A stretch of 64,000 nt of DNA from Paenirhizobium daejeonense (GTDB lineage Bacteria; Pseudomonadota; Alphaproteobacteria; Rhizobiales; Rhizobiaceae). The stretch's first letter is position 1; every line of letters begins with the position of its first letter. The notes beneath the pieces were generated by a model, which was not told the DNA's origin, searched no databases, and saw nothing but the letters and a program-made list of their open reading frames with translations. A program made the position numbers and the translations under genes. Shown piece by piece: positions 1 to 8,399 of this stretch. The stretch spans positions 496,001 through 560,000 of the forward strand of contig NZ_JACLAL010000003.1 in assembly GCF_014280875.1 (NCBI RefSeq), given 5' to 3'.

Positions 1-825
1 GTCGCCGATCAGCGGATGGCCGATATGGGCCATGTGCACGCGGATCTGATGGGTGCGGCCGGTCTCCAGCCGGCATTCGATCAAGGAGGCGAGGCAGCTT
101 GCATCGGGCTTTTCGCCATAACGCTCCAGTACCTCGTAGTGGGTGATCGCCTCGCGAGCATCGTCACTGTCGTCGCGCTTGACGGCGCGCTTGGTGCGAT
201 CGCCGGCGCGGCCGAGCGGCGCGTCGATCGTGCCGTGAAGCGTGCGGGGACGGCCCCAGACGATGGCCTGATATGCGCGCTCCAGCGGGCCGGTGCGGCC
301 ATGGTCGGCAAACTGGTCGGCGAGATGACGGTGTGCCGCGTCGTTCTTGGCCACCACCATGACGCCGGAGGTTTCCTTGTCGAGGCGGTGCACAATGCCG
401 GGGCGCTTGACGCCGCCAATGCCCGACAGGCTGTCGCCGCAATGATAGATCAGCGCATTGACCAGCGTGCCAGTCCAGTTGCCGGCACCGGGATGGACGA
501 CCAGGCCGGCCGGTTTGGCGATGACGATCAGGTCGTCATCCTCGTAAAGCACCTCGAGCGGAATGTTCTCGCCCTTGGGTTCCGGGTCTTCTGGCTCCGG
601 CAGAACGACGGACAGGCGGTCGCCGGGCTTGATCTTGCGCTTCGGCTCGGTGACGGCCACGCCGTTGATGGTGATCGCCCCCTGTTCGATCAGCGCCTTG
701 ATGCGATTGCGCGAAAATTCTCCTGATAGCTCCGCCGTCAACCAGGCATCGAGCCGTCCTTCGGCGTCTTCGCCGGCAATCAGCTCTTTTCTTGACGTCT
801 CTGTTTGTTTAAAGGGGTCGTTCAT
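1..825 (-). CDS. RluA/RluD-family 23S rRNA pseudouridine synthase (partial, 3' end outside window)
   Basis: Isomerises uridine to pseudouridine in large-subunit rRNA, acting in the cytoplasm. Read on the minus strand from an ATG at 825; about 275 codons are present and the frame is still open at base 1, so the C-terminus is missing. The N-terminus (about residues 15-60) looks like an S4 RNA-binding domain (RNRIKALIEQGAITING). The catalytic motif HRLDKETSG (complement of about 380-405) has the active-site Asp, followed by MVVAKND, and the conserved GRTHQIRVH block lies near the window edge. It is divergent from the next gene. RluD is the likeliest subgroup because of the S4 domain, but site specificity cannot be read from the sequence. 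Confidence 0.93.
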   Translation of the reverse strand, partial: MNDPFKQTETSRKELIAGEDAEGRLDAWLTAELSGEFSRNRIKALIEQGAITINGVAVTEPKRKIKPGDRLSVVLPEPEDPEPKGENIPLEVLYEDDDLIVIAKPAGLVVHPGAGNWTGTLVNALIYHCGDSLSGIGGVKRPGIVHRLDKETSGVMVVAKNDAAHRHLADQFADHGRTGPLERAYQAIVWGRPRTLHGTIDAPLGRAGDRTKRAVKRDDSDDAREAITHYEVLERYGEKPDASCLASLIECRLETGRTHQIRVHMAHIGHPLIGD

Positions 826-1003
826 TCTGTCATCCCGCGTGTCTACCACCGGCATTGCGGCAGAGGTTTTGCTGCCAATTGGCACAGACCGATGCGATCC
901 ACAATCGACGGCCATGAAAATCATGGCTGGTTTTCCCGAGCTAAGGTTCGCAGCAGGGAAAATGCAAGAGCCCCTGCGAACGATAAGGACCCGGGATACC
1001 AGC

Positions 1004-1393
1004 ATGGCAAATGTCGAGCCCGACGAACAGGAAGAAAAGCCGCTCGATCCGGCGATGGAAAATGTCCGCCGCAAGATGGTGAAGCTCCAGCTCGTATCCG
1101 GCGGCATCATGCTCCTGATGTTCATGGCGGTGCTGGCGGCGATTGTCTACAAGGTCACGCGTAAAGATGGCGCCGAGCGTCCCGTTGCCGTTGGCGGCAG
1201 TCTTGCCGTGCCTGCCGATCAGCCGGTTGCTGCGACCGCAGCGCTCCCCGCCGGCTTCCGTGTGTTGTCGACGTCGCTTTCCGGCACGCAGATCCTGTTC
1301 TACGGCGAAGCCTCGGATGGCCAACGCAAGGCTTATGTCTTCGATATCGCCGTCGGCCGTATCGTCGCCGACGTGACGCTCTCCGCAAACTGA
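1004..1393 (+). CDS. Small single-pass membrane protein of unknown function
   Basis: A 129-residue protein with a short charged cytoplasmic N-terminus (residues 1-27, with acidic and proline-rich stretches), one hydrophobic helix at about 29-49, and a C-terminal domain of about 80 residues ending in a short beta-rich stretch. I do not recognise a functional domain. It resembles the small DUF6476-type membrane proteins of alphaproteobacteria, but that is from memory and weak. The ATG at 1004 was chosen because the frame upstream reads as non-coding. It ends 9 bases before the methyltransferase, so the two probably share a transcript. Confidence 0.7.
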   Translation: MANVEPDEQEEKPLDPAMENVRRKMVKLQLVSGGIMLLMFMAVLAAIVYKVTRKDGAERPVAVGGSLAVPADQPVAATAALPAGFRVLSTSLSGTQILFYGEASDGQRKAYVFDIAVGRIVADVTLSAN

Positions 1394-1402
1394 CGGTTTC
1401 CC

Positions 1403-2236
1403 GTGTCCGGACGCACCTTCATCACCATCGAGGATCCGAAAGACCCCCGGATTGCGGAATTCTCCCAGATCCGCGAGCGGGACCTGACGGGGCGCTCCGG
1501 GCGCTTCATCGCCGAGGGAACGGTCGTCCTCAGGATGCTGGCCGCGGCGCATCGGGCGGCTCGCGATTTCCGGGCGGAAAAGATCCTGCTCCTGAAAAAC
1601 CGCGTGGACGGTGTCGGCGATATCCTTGCCGCTTTTCCCGAAGATATTCCGGTTTATATCGCCGATGCAGCGGTGATCGATGCCATTGCCGGCTTTCACC
1701 TGCATCGCGGCGTGCTGGCGCTTGGACAACGGCTGTCTGTTGCCGAGCCGGCTGATCTCGTCGGTCGGTTGCCCGAGACATCGCTGGTACTGGTCGGCTG
1801 CGGGATTTCCAACCATGACAATGTCGGCTCCCTGTTTCGCAACGCCGCCGCATTTTCCGCCGATGCGGTGTTGCTCGACGAGACCAGTTGCGACCCGCTT
1901 TATCGCAAGGCGCTCAGGGTATCTGTCGGTTCGGTGCTGGCTACCCCCTATGCGCGCGGCGGTTCCGCCGAGGCCATGCTGTCGTCGCTTGCTGACGCGG
2001 GTTTCTCGATCTGGGCGCTTTCACCTGCAGGCAGGACAGAACTCAGCTCGATTCCAGCCGCTGACCGGATGGCGCTCGTGGTGGGAACCGAAGGGGAGGG
2101 ATTACCGTCAGAAATACTCACTCGCTTCGCCACGGCACGGATCGCCCAGTCGCCACAACTCGACAGTCTCAATGTAGGCACTGCGGCGGGCATCGCCCTT
2201 TATTCTATGGCACGGGCCATGGGGCGGATTTCTTGA
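1403..2236 (+). CDS. TrmH/SpoU-family RNA 2'-O-methyltransferase
   Basis: SAM-dependent methylation of a ribose 2'-OH in tRNA or rRNA by a knotted SPOUT enzyme. The 277-residue frame begins with GTG at 1403, 9 bases after the preceding stop. The N-terminal about 110 residues form a substrate-binding domain. The SPOUT motifs follow: motif 1 around NHDNVGSLFRNAAAF (about residue 140), motif 2 VVGTEGEGLP (about 230), and motif 3 LNVGTAAGIALY near the C-terminus. These are the expected catalytic and cofactor-knot residues (Asn/Arg of motif 1, Glu of motif 2, Asn of motif 3). Whether it modifies tRNA (TrmH-like) or rRNA (RlmB-like) is not evident. The start is moderately certain. Confidence 0.9.
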   Translation: MSGRTFITIEDPKDPRIAEFSQIRERDLTGRSGRFIAEGTVVLRMLAAAHRAARDFRAEKILLLKNRVDGVGDILAAFPEDIPVYIADAAVIDAIAGFHLHRGVLALGQRLSVAEPADLVGRLPETSLVLVGCGISNHDNVGSLFRNAAAFSADAVLLDETSCDPLYRKALRVSVGSVLATPYARGGSAEAMLSSLADAGFSIWALSPAGRTELSSIPAADRMALVVGTEGEGLPSEILTRFATARIAQSPQLDSLNVGTAAGIALYSMARAMGRIS

Positions 2237-2269
2237 GCGGCAGGTGAGGGCGTCGACCCTTATGCGGCC

Positions 2270-3472
2270 TTACTCCGCAGCCGGGTGCTGATTGGAGGTT
2301 TTTCCCGCAAGGCCAGGATCGAGAGCCAGCGCCCGTTCGGCAAGGCTCGGATGGTCACTCGCGCCCTTGAGTGATTTGCTGCGTAAAAGACCTGGGATCG
2401 GTGAGCCATCGCCTTCGCGGTGAGCCGTGACGACGATCATCTTGGCGGCGATGTCGGCGATTTCCTCGCGCAGGGCATCGTCGTTCGCCGGCGACCTGGC
2501 CTTCAGCAGGCGTTCTGTCAGCGCCGTGTGGCGATGGCGAAGCTCTTCGGCCAGCCGTTCGATATCGATTTCCGGAGCCGGAGTTGTCATCAGGGCGGGA
2601 GCGGGTTCGATCAACTCTCCTTCTGCCATTTCGCTCTCCTTGAAATCCGGGACAGGCAGGTTGGCGCCGCGCAGCGTCTTGGCAACCTGGCGCAGCTGGC
2701 CGTTTGCCGACTTGAGGTTCTGCTTGAGGCGGGCGATTTCCTTGAGACGACGGTCGATGGTGGCATCCTTGTCTACGTTCTCGGACATCTGCCGAGCAAG
2801 GCGGTCGTCGAGCCGTAGCAGCTTGTGTTCCTCCTGGGAGAGGCGCAGTTCGGCGTCCTTTGCCCGTTTGGTCAGAAGCTTGGTCTCACGGCGCAGTTCC
2901 TCGCGTTCGTCGCGCAGGGTCTGGACCCGCATCTTCAAGTTCTCGATCTCGGTTTCCCGGCTGGAGGCCTCGATCTTCATGTTGTCGATGTCGGAAGCCA
3001 TCAAGCGAAGTCGCTTCGACTGGGCCTCGATTTCCAGCCCCTTGGCGACAATGTTTTCCTCAGTGCGCTTCAGCGCTTCCTTGAGGTTGTCGGCTTCGAG
3101 TTCAGCGCGGCGAATCTTGGAGCGGAATTCGGCCGCCTCCACGCTCATTTCATTAATCTGCGCATGCAGATCCTGGTTCTCGGCGACGAGACGACTTGCC
3201 TCATGTCCAAGCTGTTCGTTCGAAAGCTTCAGGGCGATCGACTTTTCCCGTTCGCGGGTGAGTTCCTGCGTGGTGCGGGCGTTCTCCGCGGCATAGACGG
3301 CGCGGGCCATGTCCTTCTGGGCACGGATCTCCTGGGGGCTGAGCGGCATCGTCGCCTTCAGTCGGTTCTCGGTATAGAGCACGATGCGCTGGTGGATTGC
3401 GGGCGCAACCAGCATCACGACCAGAGCGGCCGCCATAAATCCCAGTCCAAAAAGCAGGCCATATTCGATCAC
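2270..3472 (-). CDS. Membrane-anchored coiled-coil protein of unknown function
   Basis: A 400-residue protein with one N-terminal hydrophobic helix (about residues 4-26), then a long charged segment (about 60-290) rich in Glu, Arg, Leu and Lys with heptad-like spacing, predicted to be a continuous coiled coil. A less charged C-terminal tail (about 290-400) includes a segment of short helices around residues 315-360. The topology implies an inner-membrane anchor with a cytoplasmic rod. No enzymatic motif is visible. It converges with the methyltransferase (33 bases between stops) and has no obvious operon partner; eipA ends 147 bases upstream on the same strand. I do not recognise a named family. 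Confidence 0.75.
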   Translation of the reverse strand: MIEYGLLFGLGFMAAALVVMLVAPAIHQRIVLYTENRLKATMPLSPQEIRAQKDMARAVYAAENARTTQELTREREKSIALKLSNEQLGHEASRLVAENQDLHAQINEMSVEAAEFRSKIRRAELEADNLKEALKRTEENIVAKGLEIEAQSKRLRLMASDIDNMKIEASSRETEIENLKMRVQTLRDEREELRRETKLLTKRAKDAELRLSQEEHKLLRLDDRLARQMSENVDKDATIDRRLKEIARLKQNLKSANGQLRQVAKTLRGANLPVPDFKESEMAEGELIEPAPALMTTPAPEIDIERLAEELRHRHTALTERLLKARSPANDDALREEIADIAAKMIVVTAHREGDGSPIPGLLRSKSLKGASDHPSLAERALALDPGLAGKTSNQHPAAE

Positions 3473-3619
3473 GGGCGCGCCAATTCAGGTTCGTCGAACA
3501 AACAAATTCGATAGTGGCCCATTGCTTCGCTGAGCAAGTGAGCATCAATAAATATATAATCTATGCACGATGCATAGAAAAATCCAGTAAGCTTGTGCGA
3601 ACCGTACGACCTGACGTTA

Positions 3620-4207
3620 TCAGAAAGGATTCCAGGTCGGCTGGCGGGTCAGCTTGAGATAGCCGACGTTGACGCCAAGCCGGGCCCCGATGCCGGTCCT
3701 TATCGGCACAAGCACGACGTCGCGGCTCTTCATCGCGGTCATGCCAAGGCCGGCAACCACATAGGCCGAGCCGCTGACGCCGCCGTAGCGGGCGTAAAGG
3801 CTGTCCACCGACGGCAGATCGTAGACCAGCATCATGACACGCGTACCATTGCCGCCATAGTCGATGCCGAGCGAGGGGCCTTGCCAGAACACATCGTGCT
3901 GGCCGGCGTTCTTAGTGTAGAGGCCGCCTTCGCCATAGGTGAGGCCGGCGACGAAGGCGCCGGAGCCTTCCTGGCCGAGAATGTAACCATTCGGCAGTCC
4001 GTACTGCTGGAAGGCCTTTTCGATGACCTTGGCGAGGCCGCCGCTGGCTTCGCCGAAAAAGCCGTGTCCGGCATCGACGATTTCCTGAATGCTGTATTCG
4101 CCGTCGGCATAGGACGACCGTGGGGCGAGGGTCAATGCGGTGATGACCAAGAGTGCGGCTGCCAGCAGTCGGTGGCCGGCGAAGTCGCTGAATCTCAAAT
4201 GGCGCAT
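3620..4207 (-). CDS. eipA: EipA-like periplasmic envelope protein (DUF1134)
   Basis: DUF1134 protein related to Brucella EipA, a periplasmic beta-sandwich-like protein needed for envelope integrity. From an ATG at 4207 the product is 195 residues. A strong Shine-Dalgarno sequence (GGAGGACCCCC) lies directly before this ATG, whereas the ATG 14 codons upstream lacks one. A signal peptide spans about residues 1-35 (hydrophobic core LLAAALLVITALTLA). The mature part contains the Gly-rich DUF1134 core, with YGLPNGYILGQEGSGAF, then GPSLGIDYGGNG and a C-terminal GARLGVNVGYLK. As I recall, eipA sits beside chpT and ctrA in Brucella too, which supports the name. Confidence 0.85.
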   Translation of the reverse strand: MRHLRFSDFAGHRLLAAALLVITALTLAPRSSYADGEYSIQEIVDAGHGFFGEASGGLAKVIEKAFQQYGLPNGYILGQEGSGAFVAGLTYGEGGLYTKNAGQHDVFWQGPSLGIDYGGNGTRVMMLVYDLPSVDSLYARYGGVSGSAYVVAGLGMTAMKSRDVVLVPIRTGIGARLGVNVGYLKLTRQPTWNPF

Positions 4208-4398
4208 GGGGGTCCTCCGTCCGAATTTCGATGCAATCGGCATCTCCAATGCTTATGGGCCAATTTAGAAAGCATCGTCTTAATAATCGGTTTACCAAAT
4301 ATGGTGTCATTATGGCTTAAAGGAATCCGACCATGCCGGAAGCCGGGATTCGACCTATCCGGTTTCTTTCGTCGGGATTGCGTTCTTCAGGAGAGACG

Positions 4399-5046
4399 AT
4401 GCCGAAAAACCCGAACCTCACTCTCGCCGGTCCCGATCTTGCGGCTCTGCTGTGCAGCAGGGTCTGCCATGACGTGATCTCGCCGGTCGGAGCGATCAAC
4501 AACGGTCTGGAACTGCTCGATGAGGGCGGAGCCGATGCGGATGCGATGGACCTCATTCGCGCAAGCGCCCTCAACGCTTCGGTGCGCCTGAAATTCGCCC
4601 GTCTAGCGTTCGGCGCTTCCGGCTCGGTCGGCGCGTCGATCGATACGGGCGAGGCCGAAAAGGCCGCCAAGGACTTTGCCGCTGCGGAGAAGAAGACCGA
4701 GGTGTCGTGGAACGGTCCGCGCGCCATCATCGCCAAGAACCGGGTGAAGCTGCTGCTCAACCTTTTCCTCGTCGCTTATGGTGCGATCCCGCGTGGCGGT
4801 TCGCTGGAGGTGTTCCTGGAAAACCCGGAATACGACGCCAAATTCAAGATCGTGGTCAAGGGTCGCATGATGCGGGTGCCGCCGAAATATGCGGAGATCT
4901 GCAATGGCGCCATCGAAGAGGCGATCGATGCCCATTCGATCCAGCCGTACTACGCCGTGCTTCTCGCCGAGGAATGCGGCATGGAGCTGAAACATATCGT
5001 CGCCGAAGATCATATCGCCTTTACTGCGGAAATCCCCGCAGCCTGA
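4399..5046 (+). CDS. chpT: ChpT histidine phosphotransferase
   Basis: Phosphotransferase of the alphaproteobacterial CckA-ChpT-CtrA relay: it receives phosphate from CckA and passes it to CtrA and CpdR. The 215-residue product starts at ATG 4399, behind a clear AGGAGAG ribosome site; an upstream in-frame ATG at 4333 lacks one. The helical dimerisation domain carries the RVCHDVISPVGAINNGLELL motif with the probable phospho-accepting His24. The C-terminal half is the pseudo-ATPase fold typical of ChpT and lacks kinase N/G boxes. It is divergent from eipA and followed by a receiver gene 150 bases downstream, then convergent ctrA, so two relay components lie within 2 kb. Confidence 0.93.
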   Translation: MPKNPNLTLAGPDLAALLCSRVCHDVISPVGAINNGLELLDEGGADADAMDLIRASALNASVRLKFARLAFGASGSVGASIDTGEAEKAAKDFAAAEKKTEVSWNGPRAIIAKNRVKLLLNLFLVAYGAIPRGGSLEVFLENPEYDAKFKIVVKGRMMRVPPKYAEICNGAIEEAIDAHSIQPYYAVLLAEECGMELKHIVAEDHIAFTAEIPAA

Positions 5047-5196
5047 GTTGAATATTCAAAAATTCCCGCCGTTCTGTTTCAAGTCGGGACGGCGGAGCGC
5101 GACTAGCGGTAACTTTTCCTTAGTTGAAAGCTCCTATGCTTGGTTGCATGGATCTAAATTCCGTTTGCGGAATGAGATCGGTACAGGGAGTTGACG

Positions 5197-5559
5197 ATGC
5201 AGCGCTTAATGATCGTGGATGGTTCCGACGTCGTTCGCAAGGTGGGCAAGAAGATCCTCTCGGAGCTTGGTTTCCTCGTCAGCGAAGCCGCTTCCGCCCG
5301 CGATGCCATCCTGCGCTGCGAAACCGAACTGCCGAACATCGCGATCATTGACGCCGGTCTCGACGGAGCCCTGGACCTGATAGCCAACATTCGCGCGCTG
5401 CCCGAAGGCAAGAGCGTGCGGATCTACTATTGCGTCGTAGAAGCCGACCTCAAGACGATGATGGCCGGCAAGCGCGCCGGAGCCAGCGACTTCCTGCTGA
5501 AGCCTTTCGACCGAAAGATCCTGACGACGATCTTTACCAACAAGGCAATCGCTGCCTGA
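5197..5559 (+). CDS. Single-domain response-regulator receiver, degenerate acidic pocket
   Basis: A 120-residue stand-alone receiver domain. The ATG at 5197 is preceded by CAGGGAG with proper spacing; a TTG two codons earlier is less likely. The phosphoacceptor Asp is conserved (Asp52 in AIIDAG) and so is the switch lysine (Lys102 in LLKPF). The usual paired acidic residues of the first strand are Asp8-Gly9 instead of Asp-Asp, and the conserved Thr/Ser after strand 4 is replaced (YYCVV, residues 77-81). Mg2+ binding and switching may therefore be altered. It lies between chpT and ctrA, is not CpdR or DivK by sequence, and is followed by a strong terminator. A link to the CtrA relay is inferred from position only. 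Confidence 0.88.
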   Translation: MQRLMIVDGSDVVRKVGKKILSELGFLVSEAASARDAILRCETELPNIAIIDAGLDGALDLIANIRALPEGKSVRIYYCVVEADLKTMMAGKRAGASDFLLKPFDRKILTTIFTNKAIAA

Positions 5560-5589
5560 TCCTCCGAGAGATTAAACCTCCCCATCTTG

Positions 5590-5614
5590 CGCCCCGCTTT
5601 GTCGGGGCGTTTTT
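5590..5614 (+). terminator. Rho-independent terminator of the receiver gene
   Basis: A 7-bp GC stem (CGCCCCG/CGGGGCG, 5590-5596 with 5603-5609), a 6-base loop and a run of T starting at 5610. It lies 31 bases after the receiver stop. Confidence 0.85.
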
Positions 5615-5676
5615 GTTAGGGCTTCAGGCCTTTTCGGATGGCCGACGACCCCGCCTTTGCCGAATGGCTGCCAACA

Positions 5677-5704
5677 ACAAAAAAACCTGCCCGGAGAGGG
5701 CAGG
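5677..5704 (-). terminator. Rho-independent terminator of ctrA
   Basis: Stem CCTGCCC/GGGCAGG (5686-5692 with 5698-5704), loop of 5. On the minus strand it is followed by a run of T (A run at 5679-5685 on the plus strand). It lies 44 bases past the ctrA stop. Confidence 0.8.
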
Positions 5705-5747
5705 TCTTGAAACCTTGGGGGATCTGGCAGCGGGTTAGGAAACGGCT

Positions 5748-6449
5748 TTATGCCGTTTCCATGTATTCCGAACCGTCGGGCTCGCGCAGGACGTAGCCAC
5801 GGCCCCAGACCGTCTCGATATAGTTCGCGCCGCCTGCGGCGTTTGCGAGCTTCTTGCGCAGCTTGCAGATGAACACGTCGATGATCTTGAGTTCAGGCTC
5901 GTCCATGCCGCCATAAAGGTGGTTGAGGAACATTTCCTTGGTCAGCGTCGTACCCTTGCGGAGCGAAAGCAACTCCAGCATCTGGTATTCCTTGCCGGTC
6001 AGATGAACGCGCTGGCCGCCGACTTCGACGGTCTTGGCGTCGAGGTTCACGATCAGTTCGCCGGTGATGATGATCGACTGGGCATGGCCCTTGGAGCGGC
6101 GGACGATCGCATGAATACGAGCAACCAGTTCGTCCTTATGGAACGGCTTGGTCATGTAGTCGTCGGCGCCGAAGCCGAGACCGCGTACCTTGTCCTCGAT
6201 GCCGGCCATGCCGGAGAGGATCAGGATCGGTGTCTTGACCTTGGAGAGACGCAGCGTGCGCAGCACTTCATAACCCGACATGTCGGGCAGGTTTAGATCG
6301 AGCAGAATGATGTCGTAGTCGTAGAGTTTGCCGAGATCGACACCCTCTTCGCCGAGATCCGTAGTGTAGACGTTGAAACTTTCCGATTTGAGCATCAATT
6401 CGATGCTCTGCGCCGTAGCGCTATCGTCTTCAATGAGTAGAACCCGCAT
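5748..6449 (-). CDS. ctrA: CtrA cell-cycle response regulator
   Basis: OmpR-family master regulator of the alphaproteobacterial cell cycle; phosphorylated CtrA binds TTAA-containing sites controlling replication, division and motility genes. The 233-residue product has the receiver at 1-120 with acidic pair Asp8/Asp9, phosphoacceptor Asp51 ([10 protein letters not shown]) and Lys104-region KPFHKDEL. A winged-helix DNA-binding domain follows at about 128-225 with the very conserved [17 protein letters not shown] and [15 protein letters not shown]. Length and sequence match rhizobial CtrA throughout. A TTAACCAT half-site on the coding strand lies about 90 bases upstream of the start, fitting autoregulation. 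It converges with the receiver gene; chpT and sciP are nearby. Confidence 0.98.
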   Translation of the reverse strand: MRVLLIEDDSATAQSIELMLKSESFNVYTTDLGEEGVDLGKLYDYDIILLDLNLPDMSGYEVLRTLRLSKVKTPILILSGMAGIEDKVRGLGFGADDYMTKPFHKDELVARIHAIVRRSKGHAQSIIITGELIVNLDAKTVEVGGQRVHLTGKEYQMLELLSLRKGTTLTKEMFLNHLYGGMDEPELKIIDVFICKLRKKLANAAGGANYIETVWGRGYVLREPDGSEYMETA

Positions 6450-6892
6450 AATTATCCCCTTTACCGCCGCCGAAAGGTCGAGTTGGCCCCCTACGCGATA
6501 CGGATCCAGTCGTTGCCTGATTTGAAGGCTGCCACCAAATGGTTAACAAATTCTGATTCCCTCTGGCAAGGAATATCGAATTCATTAAACATTTTTTGCA
6601 GTCTCCTGATTTTTCACAAGTTTCCGGCATCGCCACTGCTGAATCAGAACATCAGGAAATACCCGTAACCGATTCATTTGACTCATCATTGTCGTGGGCC
6701 TTTTTGAGCCCTGGCATTTACTGACCCTTAAATGATCGTCCTTATCATTAACGATGCCCGTAAACGAAAGGTTACCAACGGTAGTTTTTTGTTAACGCCG
6801 CCGTTTTTTTTCGAGAATGATTCGTCGAAAAGGTGGGTTTGGCATTTGTTAATATGTGTGGCGGGGGGTCTCGCATCACGGGAGTATTGCGT
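6450..6892. promoter_or_regulatory. Divergent ctrA / fliJ-like intergenic region with CtrA half-site
   Basis: A 443-base AT-richer region separating the divergent ctrA and fliJ-like starts. It contains the sequence ATGGTTAA at 6539-6546, the reverse complement of the CtrA half-site TTAACCAT, about 90 bases upstream of ctrA. Other TTAA-containing words occur at about 6576, 6728, 6748 and 6792, but no clean TTAA-N7-TTAA full site was found. The region most likely holds the ctrA promoters and the promoter of the downstream gene. No convincing open reading frame lies within it. Confidence 0.55.
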
Positions 6893-7243
6893 ATGAAGTC
6901 GCGTGAGAGCCTAGTGCGCCTGAAGGGATTTCAGGTCACAGAAAAACGTCGGCAGTTGCAGCAGTTGCAATCAATGATGTCGGAATTCGAGCGCATGGCG
7001 AAGGAACTGGAAAGTCAGATCGCCATCGAAGAAAAGAAGACCGGGATCAGCGATCCTAATCATTTTGCTTATCCTACATTTGCCAAGGCGGCGCGCCAGC
7101 GGGCGGACAACCTCCAGGTTTCCATTCGCGAACTCAAGGTCCAGCAGGATGCTGCGGAACTTGCGTTGGAAGAAGCCGAGGCCGAACATGCAAAAGCTGC
7201 TGCGCTGGAAGAGCGGGACGGCCAGATGCGGGCGCGCGCCTAA
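6893..7243 (+). CDS. fliJ: FliJ-like flagellar export chaperone candidate
   Basis: A 116-residue, highly charged, almost wholly helical protein (MKSRESLVRLKGFQVTEKRR at the start, then repeated Glu/Lys/Gln heptads), as in the flagellar export chaperone FliJ, a coiled coil that couples the FliI ATPase to the export gate. The ATG at 6893 follows GGAGT with a 7-base spacer. A short central segment, DPNHFAYPTFAKAA, is typical of alphaproteobacterial FliJ-like proteins. It stands alone next to ctrA, away from other flagellar genes, and CtrA control of motility would fit. FliJ similarity is always weak at sequence level, so the function is tentative. A terminator follows. Confidence 0.75.
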   Translation: MKSRESLVRLKGFQVTEKRRQLQQLQSMMSEFERMAKELESQIAIEEKKTGISDPNHFAYPTFAKAARQRADNLQVSIRELKVQQDAAELALEEAEAEHAKAAALEERDGQMRARA

Positions 7244-7271
7244 CTCAGGGCAAGCGTTCATATCGAACAAT

Positions 7272-7320
7272 AAAACGGTCGGAGTGGCGCGGACTTTCCG
7301 CGACCGCGTCCGGCCGTTTT
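7272..7320 (+). terminator. Probable terminator after the fliJ-like gene
   Basis: Outer stem AAAACGG (7272-7278) with CCGTTTT (7314-7320), enclosing a smaller GCGG/CCGC hairpin, ending in T4. It lies 29 bases after the stop. Confidence 0.6.
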
Positions 7321-7443
7321 CTTCGTTCGGGGGAAGCATGTCGCGCTCGTGAAGATCAGCCCTTCACGCTTCATCCTGTCTCGTTACATCAAAATCGTCG
7401 TGCGCCTTTGCGGGGCGCGCGTCGGGTTCTTTTGCCAAATGTG

Positions 7444-7737
7444 TCAGCCTTGCGCCTTAACCACATCGCTCCATTCCGGATGACGTAGCGACTGGGCGCG
7501 AAAGAACGGGCAGAGCGGAATGATTTGCCAGCCACCGAGGCGGGCCTCTTCGACGACGTGTTTTGCCAGCGCCTGTCCGACGCCCTGACCGCGCATGCTG
7601 TCGGGTACCTCCGTATGATCGACGATGATCAGCTTCGGGCTTGCGCGCGAATAGGTCATCATGGCGGGTTCTTCCACGCCATCCACCCGAGCAACGTAGC
7701 GGCCACCCGACTTTTCTTCTTCATGGACGATGTTCAT
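7444..7737 (-). CDS. Small GNAT-like acetyltransferase (YjdJ type)
   Basis: A 97-residue protein of the minimal GCN5-related acetyltransferase group (Acetyltransf_CG/YjdJ type), which lacks the N-terminal half of classical GNAT enzymes. The acetyl-CoA-binding loop appears as RGQGVGQALAKHVVEEAR (about residues 52-69). Upstream strands read MMTYSRASPKLIIVDHTEV, and the C-terminus IIPLCPFFRAQSLRHPEW is the usual CPF motif. The ATG at 7737 was chosen over Met codons 6-7 residues earlier because GGAAGG lies in the right place before it. Substrate unknown. It is divergent from the PqiA-like gene. Confidence 0.88.
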   Translation of the reverse strand: MNIVHEEEKSGGRYVARVDGVEEPAMMTYSRASPKLIIVDHTEVPDSMRGQGVGQALAKHVVEEARLGGWQIIPLCPFFRAQSLRHPEWSDVVKAQG

Positions 7738-7850
7738 CTCGGGATTTCCTTCCATCATTATTGTCCCTTGTGCGGGACGGTCGTGCAATGATAGCCAAAC
7801 TGCTGGTCGTTTCAACGCATGCTGGCCATGGCCAGAGAAGGAGCACACCG

Positions 7851-8309
7851 ATGCTGTGGTTGAAATCGATCGCTCTGCTGGCTGCGCCGGCTTTCCTGAC
7901 GCTGGGGCTGATGCTTCCCTTGGTGCGTTTCGAGACGCTATATTTTTTTAGTGAGACGCCTTCGCTGCTCGTCATCGTCGCTTCGCTCTGGCAGGGCGGG
8001 GACGAGACGCTCGCCATACTGGTGGCGCTGCTTTCGATTGTTTTCCCGGCCATAAAACTGTTGGGGCTTACGGCGGAAGCCCTGGCGCCGGTATCCTCCC
8101 CGGCCGATGGGGATCTGTTGCGGCGGCTGGTGCCGATCCTCGCGAAATGGTCTATGATGGACGTGTTATTGGTTGCGCTGGTTATTGTTGCGGCAAAAAC
8201 CAGTGGCCTGGCGGAGGCTTTTACCCAACCTGGCCTGTGGTTTTACGCAGGTTCGGCGCTCATTGCGGGATTATTGCCCGCGCTCATCAAACGTCCACAG
8301 AGTGGCTGA
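7851..8309 (+). CDS. PqiA-like (paraquat-inducible protein A) membrane protein
   Basis: A 152-residue integral membrane protein with about four hydrophobic helices. The core SIVFPAIKLLGL and LAKWSMMDVLLVALVIVAAK matches the PqiA domain, one of the membrane partners of MCE-type lipid transport proteins. It is a single-domain version; canonical PqiA carries two such domains and zinc-binding cysteine pairs, which are absent here. The ATG at 7851 follows GAGAAGGAG. No MCE-domain gene is adjacent, so a lipid-transport role is only family-based. A strong hairpin follows the stop. Confidence 0.82.
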   Translation: MLWLKSIALLAAPAFLTLGLMLPLVRFETLYFFSETPSLLVIVASLWQGGDETLAILVALLSIVFPAIKLLGLTAEALAPVSSPADGDLLRRLVPILAKWSMMDVLLVALVIVAAKTSGLAEAFTQPGLWFYAGSALIAGLLPALIKRPQSG

Positions 8310-8318
8310 CAAGACATT

Positions 8319-8344
8319 AAGCGGGCCGATGTTGCGGCCCGCTT
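8319..8344 (+). terminator. Hairpin after the pqiA-like gene
   Basis: A perfect 10-bp stem (8319-8328 with 8335-8344) and 6-base loop, 9 bases past the stop. The T tract is weak, so termination may be helped by the second hairpin at 8367-8389. Confidence 0.6.
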
Positions 8345-8366
8345 CGGGAGGATTCTCTGATTTTGG

Positions 8367-8389
8367 AAAACGGCGTTTCCTGCCGTTTT
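8367..8389 (-). terminator. Terminator of sciP, possibly bidirectional
   Basis: Stem AAAACGGC (8367-8374) with GCCGTTTT (8382-8389), loop of 7; the A/T ends make it usable on both strands. It lies just past the sciP stop. Confidence 0.65.
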
Positions 8390-8399
8390 ACCTTTAGTA

